Shown here piece after piece: positions 1 to 7,228 of a stretch of DNA of 22,906 nt. The DNA comes from Geobacter sp. (GTDB taxonomy: Bacteria; Desulfobacterota; Desulfuromonadia; Geobacterales; Geobacteraceae), in assembly GCA_003499925.1 (NCBI GenBank), contig DNRQ01000106.1:2554-25459 (forward strand). Direction: 5' to 3'. The stretch's first letter is position 1; each line of letters begins with the position of its first letter. The position numbers were made by a program, and so were the translations under genes. The notes below the pieces were generated by a model. That model worked only from the letters and a program-made list of their open reading frames with translations, ran no database searches and was not told the DNA's origin.

Positions 1-117
1 AGTGCCCCTTGAAGGGGAGGGGGGATGAGGCCTGCTCTGACTTGAAGGTGAGGGGGGGAGGCTAGCTCCGACTTGAAGGGGCGGGTGATGGGCCTCCCCT
101 TCAAGTCGATCCATCAC
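1..117. repeat. Palindromic repeat cluster downstream of the histidine kinase
   Basis: This non-coding stretch lies just past the stop of the minus-strand kinase. It holds a small palindrome at 5-17 (CCCCTT-G-AAGGGG) followed by a G-rich arm, and a long perfect inverted repeat with 13-bp arms at 69-81 and 96-108 and a 14-nt loop. The motif ACTTGAAGG also recurs directly near 41 and 71. The palindromes belong to the same family as those near 10615, 12154, 13692 and 22698. The 69-108 hairpin starts about 10 nt after the kinase stop on the minus strand but has no T-run. It may protect or end the transcript, but it is not a classical intrinsic terminator. Confidence 0.7.
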
Positions 118-2385
118 TTATGAATCCAGTACCTCCCGCAGCTTGGTGAGCAGCAGGGACGGAGAGACCGGCTTGGTCAGAATCTGTGCCCGCTCCGCCA
201 TGATGTTCTGCTTCCTGATAATTTCATCGGTGTACCCGCTGGTGAACAGAACCTTGGCTCCCGGCCGGATCCGTTGTATCTCCTCGTAGACCTGCCATCC
301 GTTTTTGCGCGGCATGATGGCGTCAAGAAAGGCAAGGGAGATGGTGTCCTTGTGCTCCTGAAACTTGGCTACCGCGTCGTCCCCTGCAACGGCAACAATG
401 GTCTTGTAGCCGTAAGCTTCCAATATGTCGACCACGATCCTGCGCACGTTATCATCGTCCTCCGCAACGAGAATCGTTTCGGTCCCTCGCGGGAACAGCG
501 GTGCCGTGTCCTCGGCATTAATCTGGGGCTCATGGGTGAGCGGCAGGTATATCCTGAAGGTGGTACCGTAACCGACCTCGCTGTAGACCTTGATGTGGCC
601 GTTGTGCTGCTTCACAATGCCATAGACGATGGACAGGCCGAGCCCGGTCCCCTTCCCCTGACTCTTGGTGGTGAAAAAAGGCTCGAAGATCCTCTCCAGG
701 TGTTCCTTGGGGATGCCGCTGCCGTTATCGGAGAAAACTATGGCGGCGTAACTACCCGGCATGACGCCGGCCGCCGAGGCGACCTCGGCGTCGAGGGTTT
801 CGGCGCCGGTGCTGATGGTTATCCGCCCACCCTCGGGAACGGCGTCGTGCGCATTCACTGCAAGATTCATCAATACCTGCTCCAGTTGGCCGACGTCCGC
901 AAGGACGGTGAGCTTCTGAGGAGACGGCGTGATGATCAGTTCGTGCCCCTCGCCGATGACCATCAGGAGCAGCTTCTTGATATTTTGCACCACGCTGTTC
1001 AGGTCGACCGGCACCAGAGTAATGGCGTGTTTCCTGCTGAAGGCAAGGAGTCCGCGGGTAAGACCTGCTGCCCGCTCGGAGGCATCTAGCATCTGTTGCA
1101 GATAGGTCATCAGAGGACTATCCCGCGTGATGTTCATCTGCATGAGCGCGGCATTCCCTATGATTACGGTGAGGATGTTGTTGAAGTCGTGCGCCACCCC
1201 GCCTGCCAGGGCTCCGATAGATTCCATCTTCTGGGATTGATGCAGCTGTTCTTCGAGTTTCTGCCGTTCGGTGATGTCCTCGACCACGCCAATCAGGTAG
1301 GCAGGTATCCCCTTTGCGCTTTCCACCAACGAAAGGGTGAGGATGGTCCAGACAGATGAACCGTCGGGGCGGCGGTAGCGCTGCTCGGCTGTATAAACCG
1401 GGATCTTCCCCTCCAATAGAAGGCGGACATGCTCCTGGAAGGCGATCAGGTCGTCCGGATGGGTGATCTCCTGAATGGTGCGCTGCAGCATCAGGTCGGT
1501 CGGGCAGCCGACGATGCTGCAGAAGCGCCGGTTCACCAGGATCAGCCTGCCGTCCGGCGCCATGTGGGCAATCCCGATCGGGGCCTGCTCGAAGGTGCTC
1601 CGGAAGCGAAGCTCGCTCTGCTCAATTTCGGCCGCCTTCCGCATCAGGTTGGTTGCCCCAACCCCGATTCCGGTGAGACCGAGTATCCAGAAGAGACCGT
1701 GCCCGATGGCGCTCCCCCTGATTGTCGATCTCATCGCCTTCTGGACCTGCGCAATGGGAACCGAAACGCTGATTCCGCCACGTACCGCGCTTCGCACGAC
1801 CTGGGCCTCATGGTGGCACTCGATGCACGGGTCCCGCTTGATCATGGGGCGCATCAGGCGCATGTACGGCTGGCCGTTGATGACCTGAATTTCGCTTACC
1901 TCTTTGGCTCCGCTCCGAAACGACTGCAGGGCCCTGGCTTCCCACAGGTCGGGAGCGTTTTCGGGGCGGGTGGCGCCGACGTAGCTGATGTGTCCTTGGC
2001 CGACCTCCGGCTGACTTTGCGCCATCTCGAAAACCTGACGGATCATGGTCGACGGATTAATAAGGGTCAGGCGTTTTCCGGAACGGGTAATGATGTCCCG
2101 CTCGGGGAGGTCGGATAGGTAGGGGTTTGGCTGATTATTTTCGGTAACCGGTGCGTAGATCCCGCCATACTCTTCAGCCCAGCTGCGATAGAGCAGATCC
2201 TTTGCCAGTGCGGCTCTTGCCTCGGCCAGGCTTATGGCGAGCGCCTCCTCTTTTTGCTGTCGGTACCCAAGGACAAAGGATGCCGCTATCAGTATGGACC
2301 ATGCCACGGCGAGCCAGAGGGAATAGTTGCGCAGGCGTCTCACCTGAACTCTCTGGATTTGGTACGGCTGCCCGTTACCCTTCAT
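118..2385 (-). CDS. Hybrid sensor histidine kinase with haem-c (DUF3365/Tll0287-like) sensor, PAS, kinase core and receiver
   Basis: A 755-residue membrane sensor kinase. A first membrane helix (about 21-41) is followed by an extracytoplasmic domain (about 45-220) resembling DUF3365/Tll0287-like sensors. That domain carries a CxxCH haem-c motif, CIECH, at 187-191. A second helix lies near 228-247, then a PAS domain (about 255-375). In the HisKA domain the phospho-acceptor is H399 (GGVAHDFNN). The HATPase domain has N511, DNGSG at 553-557 and GTGLGL at 579-584. A C-terminal receiver (about 636-755) has acidic residues 642-644, phospho-acceptor D688 and K738. All catalytic motifs are intact. 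The likely signal is redox state or a ligand sensed by haem, by inference from the family. GGGAG lies 4 nt before the ATG. It is monocistronic and divergent from the carotenoid oxygenase; its output partner is not in view. Confidence 0.93.
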   Translation of the reverse strand: MKGNGQPYQIQRVQVRRLRNYSLWLAVAWSILIAASFVLGYRQQKEEALAISLAEARAALAKDLLYRSWAEEYGGIYAPVTENNQPNPYLSDLPERDIITRSGKRLTLINPSTMIRQVFEMAQSQPEVGQGHISYVGATRPENAPDLWEARALQSFRSGAKEVSEIQVINGQPYMRLMRPMIKRDPCIECHHEAQVVRSAVRGGISVSVPIAQVQKAMRSTIRGSAIGHGLFWILGLTGIGVGATNLMRKAAEIEQSELRFRSTFEQAPIGIAHMAPDGRLILVNRRFCSIVGCPTDLMLQRTIQEITHPDDLIAFQEHVRLLLEGKIPVYTAEQRYRRPDGSSVWTILTLSLVESAKGIPAYLIGVVEDITERQKLEEQLHQSQKMESIGALAGGVAHDFNNILTVIIGNAALMQMNITRDSPLMTYLQQMLDASERAAGLTRGLLAFSRKHAITLVPVDLNSVVQNIKKLLLMVIGEGHELIITPSPQKLTVLADVGQLEQVLMNLAVNAHDAVPEGGRITISTGAETLDAEVASAAGVMPGSYAAIVFSDNGSGIPKEHLERIFEPFFTTKSQGKGTGLGLSIVYGIVKQHNGHIKVYSEVGYGTTFRIYLPLTHEPQINAEDTAPLFPRGTETILVAEDDDNVRRIVVDILEAYGYKTIVAVAGDDAVAKFQEHKDTISLAFLDAIMPRKNGWQVYEEIQRIRPGAKVLFTSGYTDEIIRKQNIMAERAQILTKPVSPSLLLTKLREVLDS

Positions 2386-2426
2386 GGCACTCCCGCAAAA
2401 ACGGCGTCTTTCATTGGCGATGGGTA

Positions 2427-2454
2427 ATTATACCACAGGGTGTTTCTGTGGCAG
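2427..2454 (-). promoter_or_regulatory. Candidate sigma70-type promoter of the haem kinase with an operator-like inverted repeat
   Basis: On the minus strand there is a perfect TATAAT (2432-2427) with CTGCCA (4 of 6 matches to TTGACA) 16 bp upstream at 2454-2449. This predicts a 5' leader of about 35 nt. The spacer contains a perfect inverted repeat, CCACAG-N7-CTGTGG, at 2433-2451. A protein bound there would sit between the -10 and -35 elements and block RNA polymerase. Promoter and operator are read from sequence only. Confidence 0.5.
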
Positions 2455-2594
2455 GTAAGATCGACATTGCATCCCCGCCCCCTGCGGCTGGTAGCGTTCC
2501 CCGGCTCGGGGAATCCATTGTTTCTTGCTGCAACGGCGATAGAATAAACGCCTGGAAGACCAATCCCGCCTTGGAGCAGCTTGGGAGGAGAGAC

Positions 2595-4142
2595 ATGATG
2601 TCCCGTCGTCAAATACTGCTGCTGGCGGGAGAGGCCGCGGCCTCCCTGGCGCTTTTCGGCTGTGCAGCGAGTCCCCCGCTCAGAAAAGAGGTCTTTGCTG
2701 ATTTCGGTGATCCCGCTCACCCCTACTTCGGCCTGGCCACCTCCCTGCGCGAGGAGCATAGCTACCAGGCGAGGCTGGAGGGAAATCTTCCCGCTGAACT
2801 GCGTGGCACCCTGTACAGAAACGGCCCGGGGCTCTTCGACCGGGGCGGCCTTCGCAAGCGCAATCTGCTGGACGGAGACGGCATGGTGCAGTCGTTCCGG
2901 TTTGCCGGCGCGGGGGTGCATTACCGGAACCGGTTCGTGCGCACGGAGAAGTACTTGGCCGAGCAGGCCGCGGGACGCTTCATCTTTTCGAGCTGGAGCA
3001 CCCAGGCCCCCGGCGGCTTCTGGGCCAATTTCATGGGTGCGGGAGGTATCACCGGGCAGGCAGGGGTCACGGTCTTTGCCTGGCGAGGCAGGCTCTACGC
3101 CTTTGACGAGTGCGCCCTTCCCTATGAACTTGATCCTGACACCCTGGAGACTTCCGGCGTGTCAAGCCTGGGGCTCCCGGGAAGCATGACCATTTATGCG
3201 GCGCACGCCAAGATGGATCCGGTTACCGGGGAATGGCTCCATTTCGGGGTGCTCTACGGCCCTAAGCCTATGCTCCATATCACCATATTTGAGCCGAACG
3301 GGACACTGAAGCTGCACCGGTCGCTTCCCATGCCGCGCAACGTGTACATGCACGACTGGTTCGTCTGCGGGCGCCACCTGATCTTTACGCTCCATCCCGT
3401 CCACATCGCCTACCAGTCCGTTTTTTGGGGACGCAAGAGCATCTCGGAATCGCTGTCCTGGAAACCCGAGCGCGGCAACCTGATCATGGTGCTGGACCGG
3501 GAAGGCGACAAGCCGCCGCTCTTGCTGGAGAGCAGCGCCTGCTACATGTGGCACTCCTTCAACGCCTTTAACCGGGGTGCCGAGATCGTCGCCGACTTCA
3601 TCGGCTATGACAATCCCGACCATTTCGTCGGCCCGGACCCGATCGCCACGGCGATCATGGTGGGGCGGCGGGGAAGCTATGCCTTTCCCGGCTCACTGCG
3701 TCGTTACCTGATAGATCCCGCGGCCGGAACGATACGTGACGAGTTGCTTGATGCAGGCAATTATGAATGGCCCAGGGTGAACGAACTGCATCGCTGTTAC
3801 GACTACCGTTTCGGCTATATGCTGAAGACCCGGCCGGAGGATTTCTTCTGGAACATCGTTTGCCGTATCGACATGAGGACCGGGCGCATCGAAAGCTATG
3901 ATTTCGGCAAGGGAAGCTACCTGACCGAACCGGTGTTCATCCCGTTGCCGGGTCGTCTGTACCTGCCCGGGGACGCCTGCGAGCCCGGATTCCTGCTGGT
4001 CGAGGTCTACGACAGCGCAAGCAGGCGCAGCTATTTGGCAGTGCTCCGGGCGGAAAACCTGGCATCCGGCCCCGTCGCCATCGTTCACCTCAATCACCAC
4101 GTTCCGTTCAGCTACCATGGATGGTGGAGCGCCGGGACCTGA
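2595..4142 (+). CDS. Carotenoid (polyene) cleavage oxygenase, predicted Tat-exported lipoprotein
   Basis: A 515-residue member of the carotenoid oxygenase/RPE65/stilbene oxygenase family, non-haem Fe(II) enzymes that cleave a polyene C=C bond with O2. All four iron-ligand histidines are visible: H204 (HAKMD), H253 (MHDW), H320 (WHSFNAFN) and H508 (YHGWW). The second-shell EPVF motif is near 445. The N-terminus has a twin-arginine motif (SRRQILL, 3-9), a hydrophobic stretch and a lipobox-like LFGC ending at C23, so export as a lipoprotein is predicted. The ATG at 2595 (or 2598) follows a strong GGGAGGAG at 2583-2590. The frame is open upstream to 2151, but that stretch has no ribosome site and overlaps the divergent kinase. 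No carotenoid synthesis gene is nearby, so the substrate is unknown. The family call is firm. Confidence 0.92.
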   Translation: MMSRRQILLLAGEAAASLALFGCAASPPLRKEVFADFGDPAHPYFGLATSLREEHSYQARLEGNLPAELRGTLYRNGPGLFDRGGLRKRNLLDGDGMVQSFRFAGAGVHYRNRFVRTEKYLAEQAAGRFIFSSWSTQAPGGFWANFMGAGGITGQAGVTVFAWRGRLYAFDECALPYELDPDTLETSGVSSLGLPGSMTIYAAHAKMDPVTGEWLHFGVLYGPKPMLHITIFEPNGTLKLHRSLPMPRNVYMHDWFVCGRHLIFTLHPVHIAYQSVFWGRKSISESLSWKPERGNLIMVLDREGDKPPLLLESSACYMWHSFNAFNRGAEIVADFIGYDNPDHFVGPDPIATAIMVGRRGSYAFPGSLRRYLIDPAAGTIRDELLDAGNYEWPRVNELHRCYDYRFGYMLKTRPEDFFWNIVCRIDMRTGRIESYDFGKGSYLTEPVFIPLPGRLYLPGDACEPGFLLVEVYDSASRRSYLAVLRAENLASGPVAIVHLNHHVPFSYHGWWSAGT

Positions 4143-4169
4143 AAGAGGGGGTGAAGGCGAGGCGGAGCG

Positions 4170-4499
4170 TCAGCGCGAATCCGTTTTGTTTTTCTTCAGG
4201 GGGGTCTGCTTCCAGAACACTCCGAGCACCGTCCGCTCGTCAGCAGATAGTGTCACCCCTTTTTTCTCCATCTGACGTTGGATCGTTTGCATATCCCTTC
4301 CGGCCGCTAACGCTTCCCTTATGCGTTGATCAGTGTGGCAGGCGGTACACTTCTTCTCGATAAGAAGGCGTGCTCTCTTGAAGTCCCCTCCGGTCACGCT
4401 TCCGAGATTGCTGCCCGAGGACGGAAATTGCTGGGCTGCCCTGAGTGTGGAAATGGAAAATAGGGTCAGTGCCAGTGTCACAATCAGAGTTCGTCTCAT
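4170..4499 (-). CDS. Small periplasmic monohaem c-type cytochrome
   Basis: A 109-residue protein with a signal peptide (MRR then a hydrophobic core, probable cleavage near AA 21-22) and a single CxxCH haem-c site, CTACH, at 51-55. M70 and M77 are candidate sixth ligands of the haem iron. The pattern 'KKCTACH...ADERTVLGVFW' resembles small class I-like monohaem cytochromes of Geobacter-type bacteria. The C-terminus is lysine rich. The start has GGAG 5 nt upstream of the ATG. The gene converges on the carotenoid oxygenase with a 27-nt gap. It probably carries electrons in the periplasm; its partner is unknown. A functional link with the oxygenase is possible only because both are predicted outside the cytoplasm. 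Confidence 0.85.
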   Translation of the reverse strand: MRRTLIVTLALTLFSISTLRAAQQFPSSGSNLGSVTGGDFKRARLLIEKKCTACHTDQRIREALAAGRDMQTIQRQMEKKGVTLSADERTVLGVFWKQTPLKKNKTDSR

Positions 4500-4606
4500 C
4501 TGTGCTCCTTTCGGGTGGGTGAATTCGGGAATTATATGAGGCTAAAATATACCATAATTTCTACTGATTACCCGTTGGGGTAGATCATTCGAGATGCTCC
4601 GCTTTC

Positions 4607-4633
4607 TTGACAGAGAAAGGGAGGAGGGATAAT
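4607..4633 (+). promoter_or_regulatory. Candidate promoter upstream of the MoaD/ThiS-like gene
   Basis: Perfect TTGACA at 4607-4612 and GATAAT (5 of 6 matches) at 4628-4633, with a short 15-bp spacer. Initiation here would give a leader of about 160 nt before the ATG at 4801. The rest of 4500-4800, between the divergent cytochrome and MoaD-like genes, holds the cytochrome ribosome site and A/T-rich sequence with TATAAT-like hexamers near 4534 that could serve the cytochrome. I saw no RNA gene or riboswitch there. Confidence 0.4.
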
Positions 4634-4800
4634 GTTTATCGGGCTTTTCTATAATTGAACTCCAGCCTGTCCGCGATAACGACCGTGTGACAAACGACGG
4701 CGCCACATGCCACGCACTGCGGCACCCCGGCTGCCTGACTCTCATACATCTTCCTGTCTCCTTCGATGTAGTGTCAGATCCAAACGAATTGGAGTTGCTC

Positions 4801-5106
4801 ATGCCCACTCTGAAGAGTACGACGGTACGGATGTTCGGCGCGTTGCACAGCATCAGCAAAGAGCGCAATCTGCCATCGGTGATCGAGGTAACCATCCCCG
4901 CAGACGGCTGCGCTGCCAGCCTCCTGGCAAAGGAGCTGGACCTGCCACTGGAAAAGATCGACGCGGTGTTGGTGAATCATCAGATTTACAGCCTTGACCA
5001 CCACATCGAGCCCGGGGATCGGGTGGCATTTGTTCCGACGGGGACCACCGGTCCCGCCCGCGGTCTTCTTGGTATCTTCGGAGCCGGCAACAAAGAGTTG
5101 GGCTGA
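4801..5106 (+). CDS. MoaD/ThiS-family beta-grasp (ubiquitin-like) protein
   Basis: A 101-residue ubiquitin-fold protein of the MoaD/ThiS or Mut7-C ubiquitin-like type. The segment 'DAVLVNHQIYSLDHHIEPGD' followed by RVAFVPTGTTGP is the typical C-terminal half (VNG...L...L.DGD.V...P..GG). A classical sulphur carrier ends in Gly-Gly for adenylation and thiocarboxylation. This one continues past GTTGP into a tail ending KELG, so it may not be a normal sulphur carrier. The ATG at 4801 is chosen because GGAG lies 6 nt upstream at 4791-4794; an in-frame GTG at 4687 has no ribosome site. No molybdopterin or thiamin synthesis genes adjoin it. The fold assignment is good; the role is unknown. Confidence 0.75.
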   Translation: MPTLKSTTVRMFGALHSISKERNLPSVIEVTIPADGCAASLLAKELDLPLEKIDAVLVNHQIYSLDHHIEPGDRVAFVPTGTTGPARGLLGIFGAGNKELG

Positions 5107-5117
5107 TTGCAGGGGCG

Positions 5118-5147
5118 TTGACAAGGCCACTGCATCGCCTATCTTAT
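5118..5147 (+). promoter_or_regulatory. Candidate promoter upstream of the GAF kinase operon
   Basis: Perfect TTGACA at 5118-5123 with TCTTAT (4 of 6) at 5142-5147 after 18 bp; an alternative TATATT lies at 5145-5150. It sits just after the MoaD-like stop and reads towards the signalling operon, which would give a leader of about 280 nt. The rest of 5151-5439 holds no convincing gene except a doubtful short minus-strand frame, listed separately. Confidence 0.3.
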
Positions 5148-5302
5148 ATTATCAGGCGGTCCTCTAAGGAAGGTTGCGCACGATCAACCTGCTTTTCAAG
5201 GTGATCGGTATCCGCATTGTACCAGAGCCCCCATTCCTTAACCTTTCCCCCTGTCTGTTTCCGCCTCACTGCATAATCAAGGCATGCCTGCCTCTTTGCC
5301 AT
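5144..5302 (-). CDS. Doubtful small ORF, unknown function
   Basis: A 52-residue frame starting MAKRQACLDYAV and ending SLEDRLII, rich in charged residues, in the gap between the MoaD-like gene and the GAF kinase. A weak CAGGGTG lies close upstream of the ATG at 5302-5300. The frame stays open further upstream to 5458, but that would overlap the kinase start. I recognise no family, membrane segment or motif. It may be chance or the remnant of a lost gene. Confidence 0.15.
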   Translation of the reverse strand: MAKRQACLDYAVRRKQTGGKVKEWGLWYNADTDHLEKQVDRAQPSLEDRLII

Positions 5303-5439
5303 GATCACCCTGCCTGTATTTGAAGAGGCTAACCCGTGAGGTTGATTGAGCTTGTTTCGCTGTAACATATTGCTACGCAGTGGTAAACTCAGAATGTGCA
5401 ATCTTCCAAGCCTGTGCCTGCTGTTCGGGGAATACCGAC

Positions 5440-6768
5440 ATGACTGCCAGAAAACCAAGATCAGGCCCCTTGCTGACGGAGCCTGCAGAGCTCAAACAAG
5501 CAGAAGATTCGTCCAAGAGGCAGGTTGCGCTGCTTAAGGCCATCATCAGGATTTTCAGGGAGACCATGACCTGTCGGTCCGAGGAAGAGGTGGCCCAGGT
5601 CTGTCTGAAGGTTGCCGAGGATCTGACCGGCAGCGCCTACGGCTTCATCGGTGAGTTGAACCCCCAGGGCCTGTTTGACACGACGGCGATCAGCCAGGCA
5701 GGGTGGAACGCCTGCCAGGTGCCCATGCCCGAGGCGGCCCATCTGCTCAAGAATATGCCGAACCGCGGGGTGAACCGGATCGGTCTTCTGGATCAGCAGT
5801 CGTGGATCATCAACGATGTGGAGCACCATCCGGACTCCGTACCGAAGCCGCAGGGGCACCCGCCACTGGCCTCCTTCATGGGGGTGCCGATCCGCTACAC
5901 GGGGGGGATTACCGGGATGATCGCCCTGGCCGGCAAGAGTGAGGGTTACACCGTTGATGACCTGGAGGAGGTCGAGGCGCTCAGCGTGGCATTCGTGGAA
6001 GCGCTGAACCGAAGGCGGGCCGAGAGGCAGGTCGAGCTGTTAAACCAGCAATTGACCGACCGCCTGCGGCAGGTGGAGGCCGCCAACAAGGATCTGGAGG
6101 CGTTCAGCTATTCGGTATCCCACGACCTGCGGGCGCCGGTTCGACACATCAGCGGCTACCTGGAACTGCTGGACAAGAAGGATTTGGCATGCCTTGATGG
6201 AAAAAGCCGTCATTACCTGCAGGTGGTGTCGTCGGCCGCCCAGAGGATGGGGATACTGATCGACGACCTGCTCGCCTTCTCCCGGCTGGGACGCACCGAG
6301 ATGATTAAGAGCCCGGTGGATCTGGATCAGTTGGTTAAAGTGGTGGTTCAGGAGCAGTCGGCCGCCTGGCCCGGGCGGCAGATTCAGTGGGTTATCACAC
6401 CTCTTCCGGTGGTGGTGGCGGACCGCCTCATGCTTCGACAGGTCATGGCGAGCCTGATCACCAACGCCCTCAAATTCAGTCAATTTCGTCCCATCGCCAG
6501 GATAGAGATCGGCGCGGTCACCGCCGCTGAGCAGGAAAATCTGTTCTATGTGAAGGACAACGGGGTCGGGTTCGACATGCGCTACAAGGACAAGCTGTTC
6601 GGCGTGTTCCAGCGTCTGCATGCCCAGGAGGAATTCGAGGGAACCGGCGTGGGGCTTGCTAACGTGCAGCGCATCGTCTCGCGGCACGGAGGCAGAACCT
6701 GGGCCGAGGCGGAACTTGGCAAAGGCGCGACCTTCTGGTTCTCGCTCCCCAAGAGTGAGGAGGAATGA
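5440..6768 (+). CDS. GAF-domain sensor histidine kinase (phytochrome-type kinase core)
   Basis: A 442-residue cytoplasmic kinase with no membrane helix. A GAF domain (about 30-192) is followed by a coiled coil (about 190-220), then HisKA with H228 (SVSHDLRAPVRHI, the box typical of bacteriophytochrome-like kinases). The HATPase domain has N342, DNGVGFD at 373-379 and GTGVGLA at 401-407. The GAF domain shows no obvious bilin-attachment site, so the ligand is unknown. The ATG at 5440 has GGGGAA 7 nt upstream; an in-frame GTG at 5380 lacks a ribosome site. Its stop touches the next gene, a stand-alone receiver with the Rcp1-like insert, the usual partner of this kinase type. It is therefore the first gene of a three-gene signalling operon. 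Confidence 0.9.
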   Translation: MTARKPRSGPLLTEPAELKQAEDSSKRQVALLKAIIRIFRETMTCRSEEEVAQVCLKVAEDLTGSAYGFIGELNPQGLFDTTAISQAGWNACQVPMPEAAHLLKNMPNRGVNRIGLLDQQSWIINDVEHHPDSVPKPQGHPPLASFMGVPIRYTGGITGMIALAGKSEGYTVDDLEEVEALSVAFVEALNRRRAERQVELLNQQLTDRLRQVEAANKDLEAFSYSVSHDLRAPVRHISGYLELLDKKDLACLDGKSRHYLQVVSSAAQRMGILIDDLLAFSRLGRTEMIKSPVDLDQLVKVVVQEQSAAWPGRQIQWVITPLPVVVADRLMLRQVMASLITNALKFSQFRPIARIEIGAVTAAEQENLFYVKDNGVGFDMRYKDKLFGVFQRLHAQEEFEGTGVGLANVQRIVSRHGGRTWAEAELGKGATFWFSLPKSEEE

Positions 6769-6770
6769 GA

Positions 6771-7226
6771 ATGATCAAAGTGAAACGGATACTTCTGGTC
6801 GAGGACAACGCCAACGACGCGGAACTCACCATGGAAGCGCTTTCCGAACACAATCTGGCCAACGAGGTCGATGTGGTGAGGGACGGCGCCGAAGCTCTCG
6901 ATTACCTCTACCGAAGGGGGAACTATGCCCGGTCCGAGGACGGAAATCTGGCTGTGATCCTGCTGGACCTGAAGCTCCCCAAGGTGGATGGACTCGAGGT
7001 GCTGCGGACCATCAAGGGTGACGAGAGGCTGAAGTACATCCCCGTGGTGGTGCTCACCTCGTCACGGGAGGAGAAGGATGTCATTGAAAGTTACCGGCTC
7101 GGAGTGAACGCTTACGTGGTGAAGCCGGTCAATTTCACGGAGTTCATCAATGCCGTCAAGGAGCTGGGAGCGTTCTGGGCCATCATCAATGAACCGCCTC
7201 CGGCGCCAATGCGGCAGGGAAGCTGA
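6771..7226 (+). CDS. Rcp1-like single-domain response regulator
   Basis: A 151-residue stand-alone receiver with no output domain. It has the acidic pocket EDN (11-13), phospho-acceptor D66 (ILLDLKLP), T96 in the VLTSS motif and K118 (VVKPV). The long loop after helix 2 ('YLYRRGNYARSEDGN') is typical of Rcp1/CheY-like partners of phytochrome-type kinases. The ATG at 6771 is preferred because AGGAGG (6758-6763) lies 7 nt upstream. An ATG at 6765, overlapping the kinase stop, would have almost no spacing. It probably takes phosphate from the upstream kinase and passes the signal by protein contact, possibly to the downstream phosphatase protein; that last step is inference. Confidence 0.92.
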   Translation: MIKVKRILLVEDNANDAELTMEALSEHNLANEVDVVRDGAEALDYLYRRGNYARSEDGNLAVILLDLKLPKVDGLEVLRTIKGDERLKYIPVVVLTSSREEKDVIESYRLGVNAYVVKPVNFTEFINAVKELGAFWAIINEPPPAPMRQGS

Positions 7227-7228
7227 AA

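Noticed and set aside
274..1359. Long open frames on the plus strand opposite the haem kinase
   Set aside because: They are antisense to an intact kinase with clear domains, have no recognisable motif or ribosome site, and are expected in G/C-rich DNA.
4687..4800. N-terminal extension of the MoaD-like protein from GTG 4687, with a TCHALRHPGC segment
   Set aside because: No ribosome site precedes the GTG, the extension is not part of the fold, and ATG 4801 has GGAG at good spacing.
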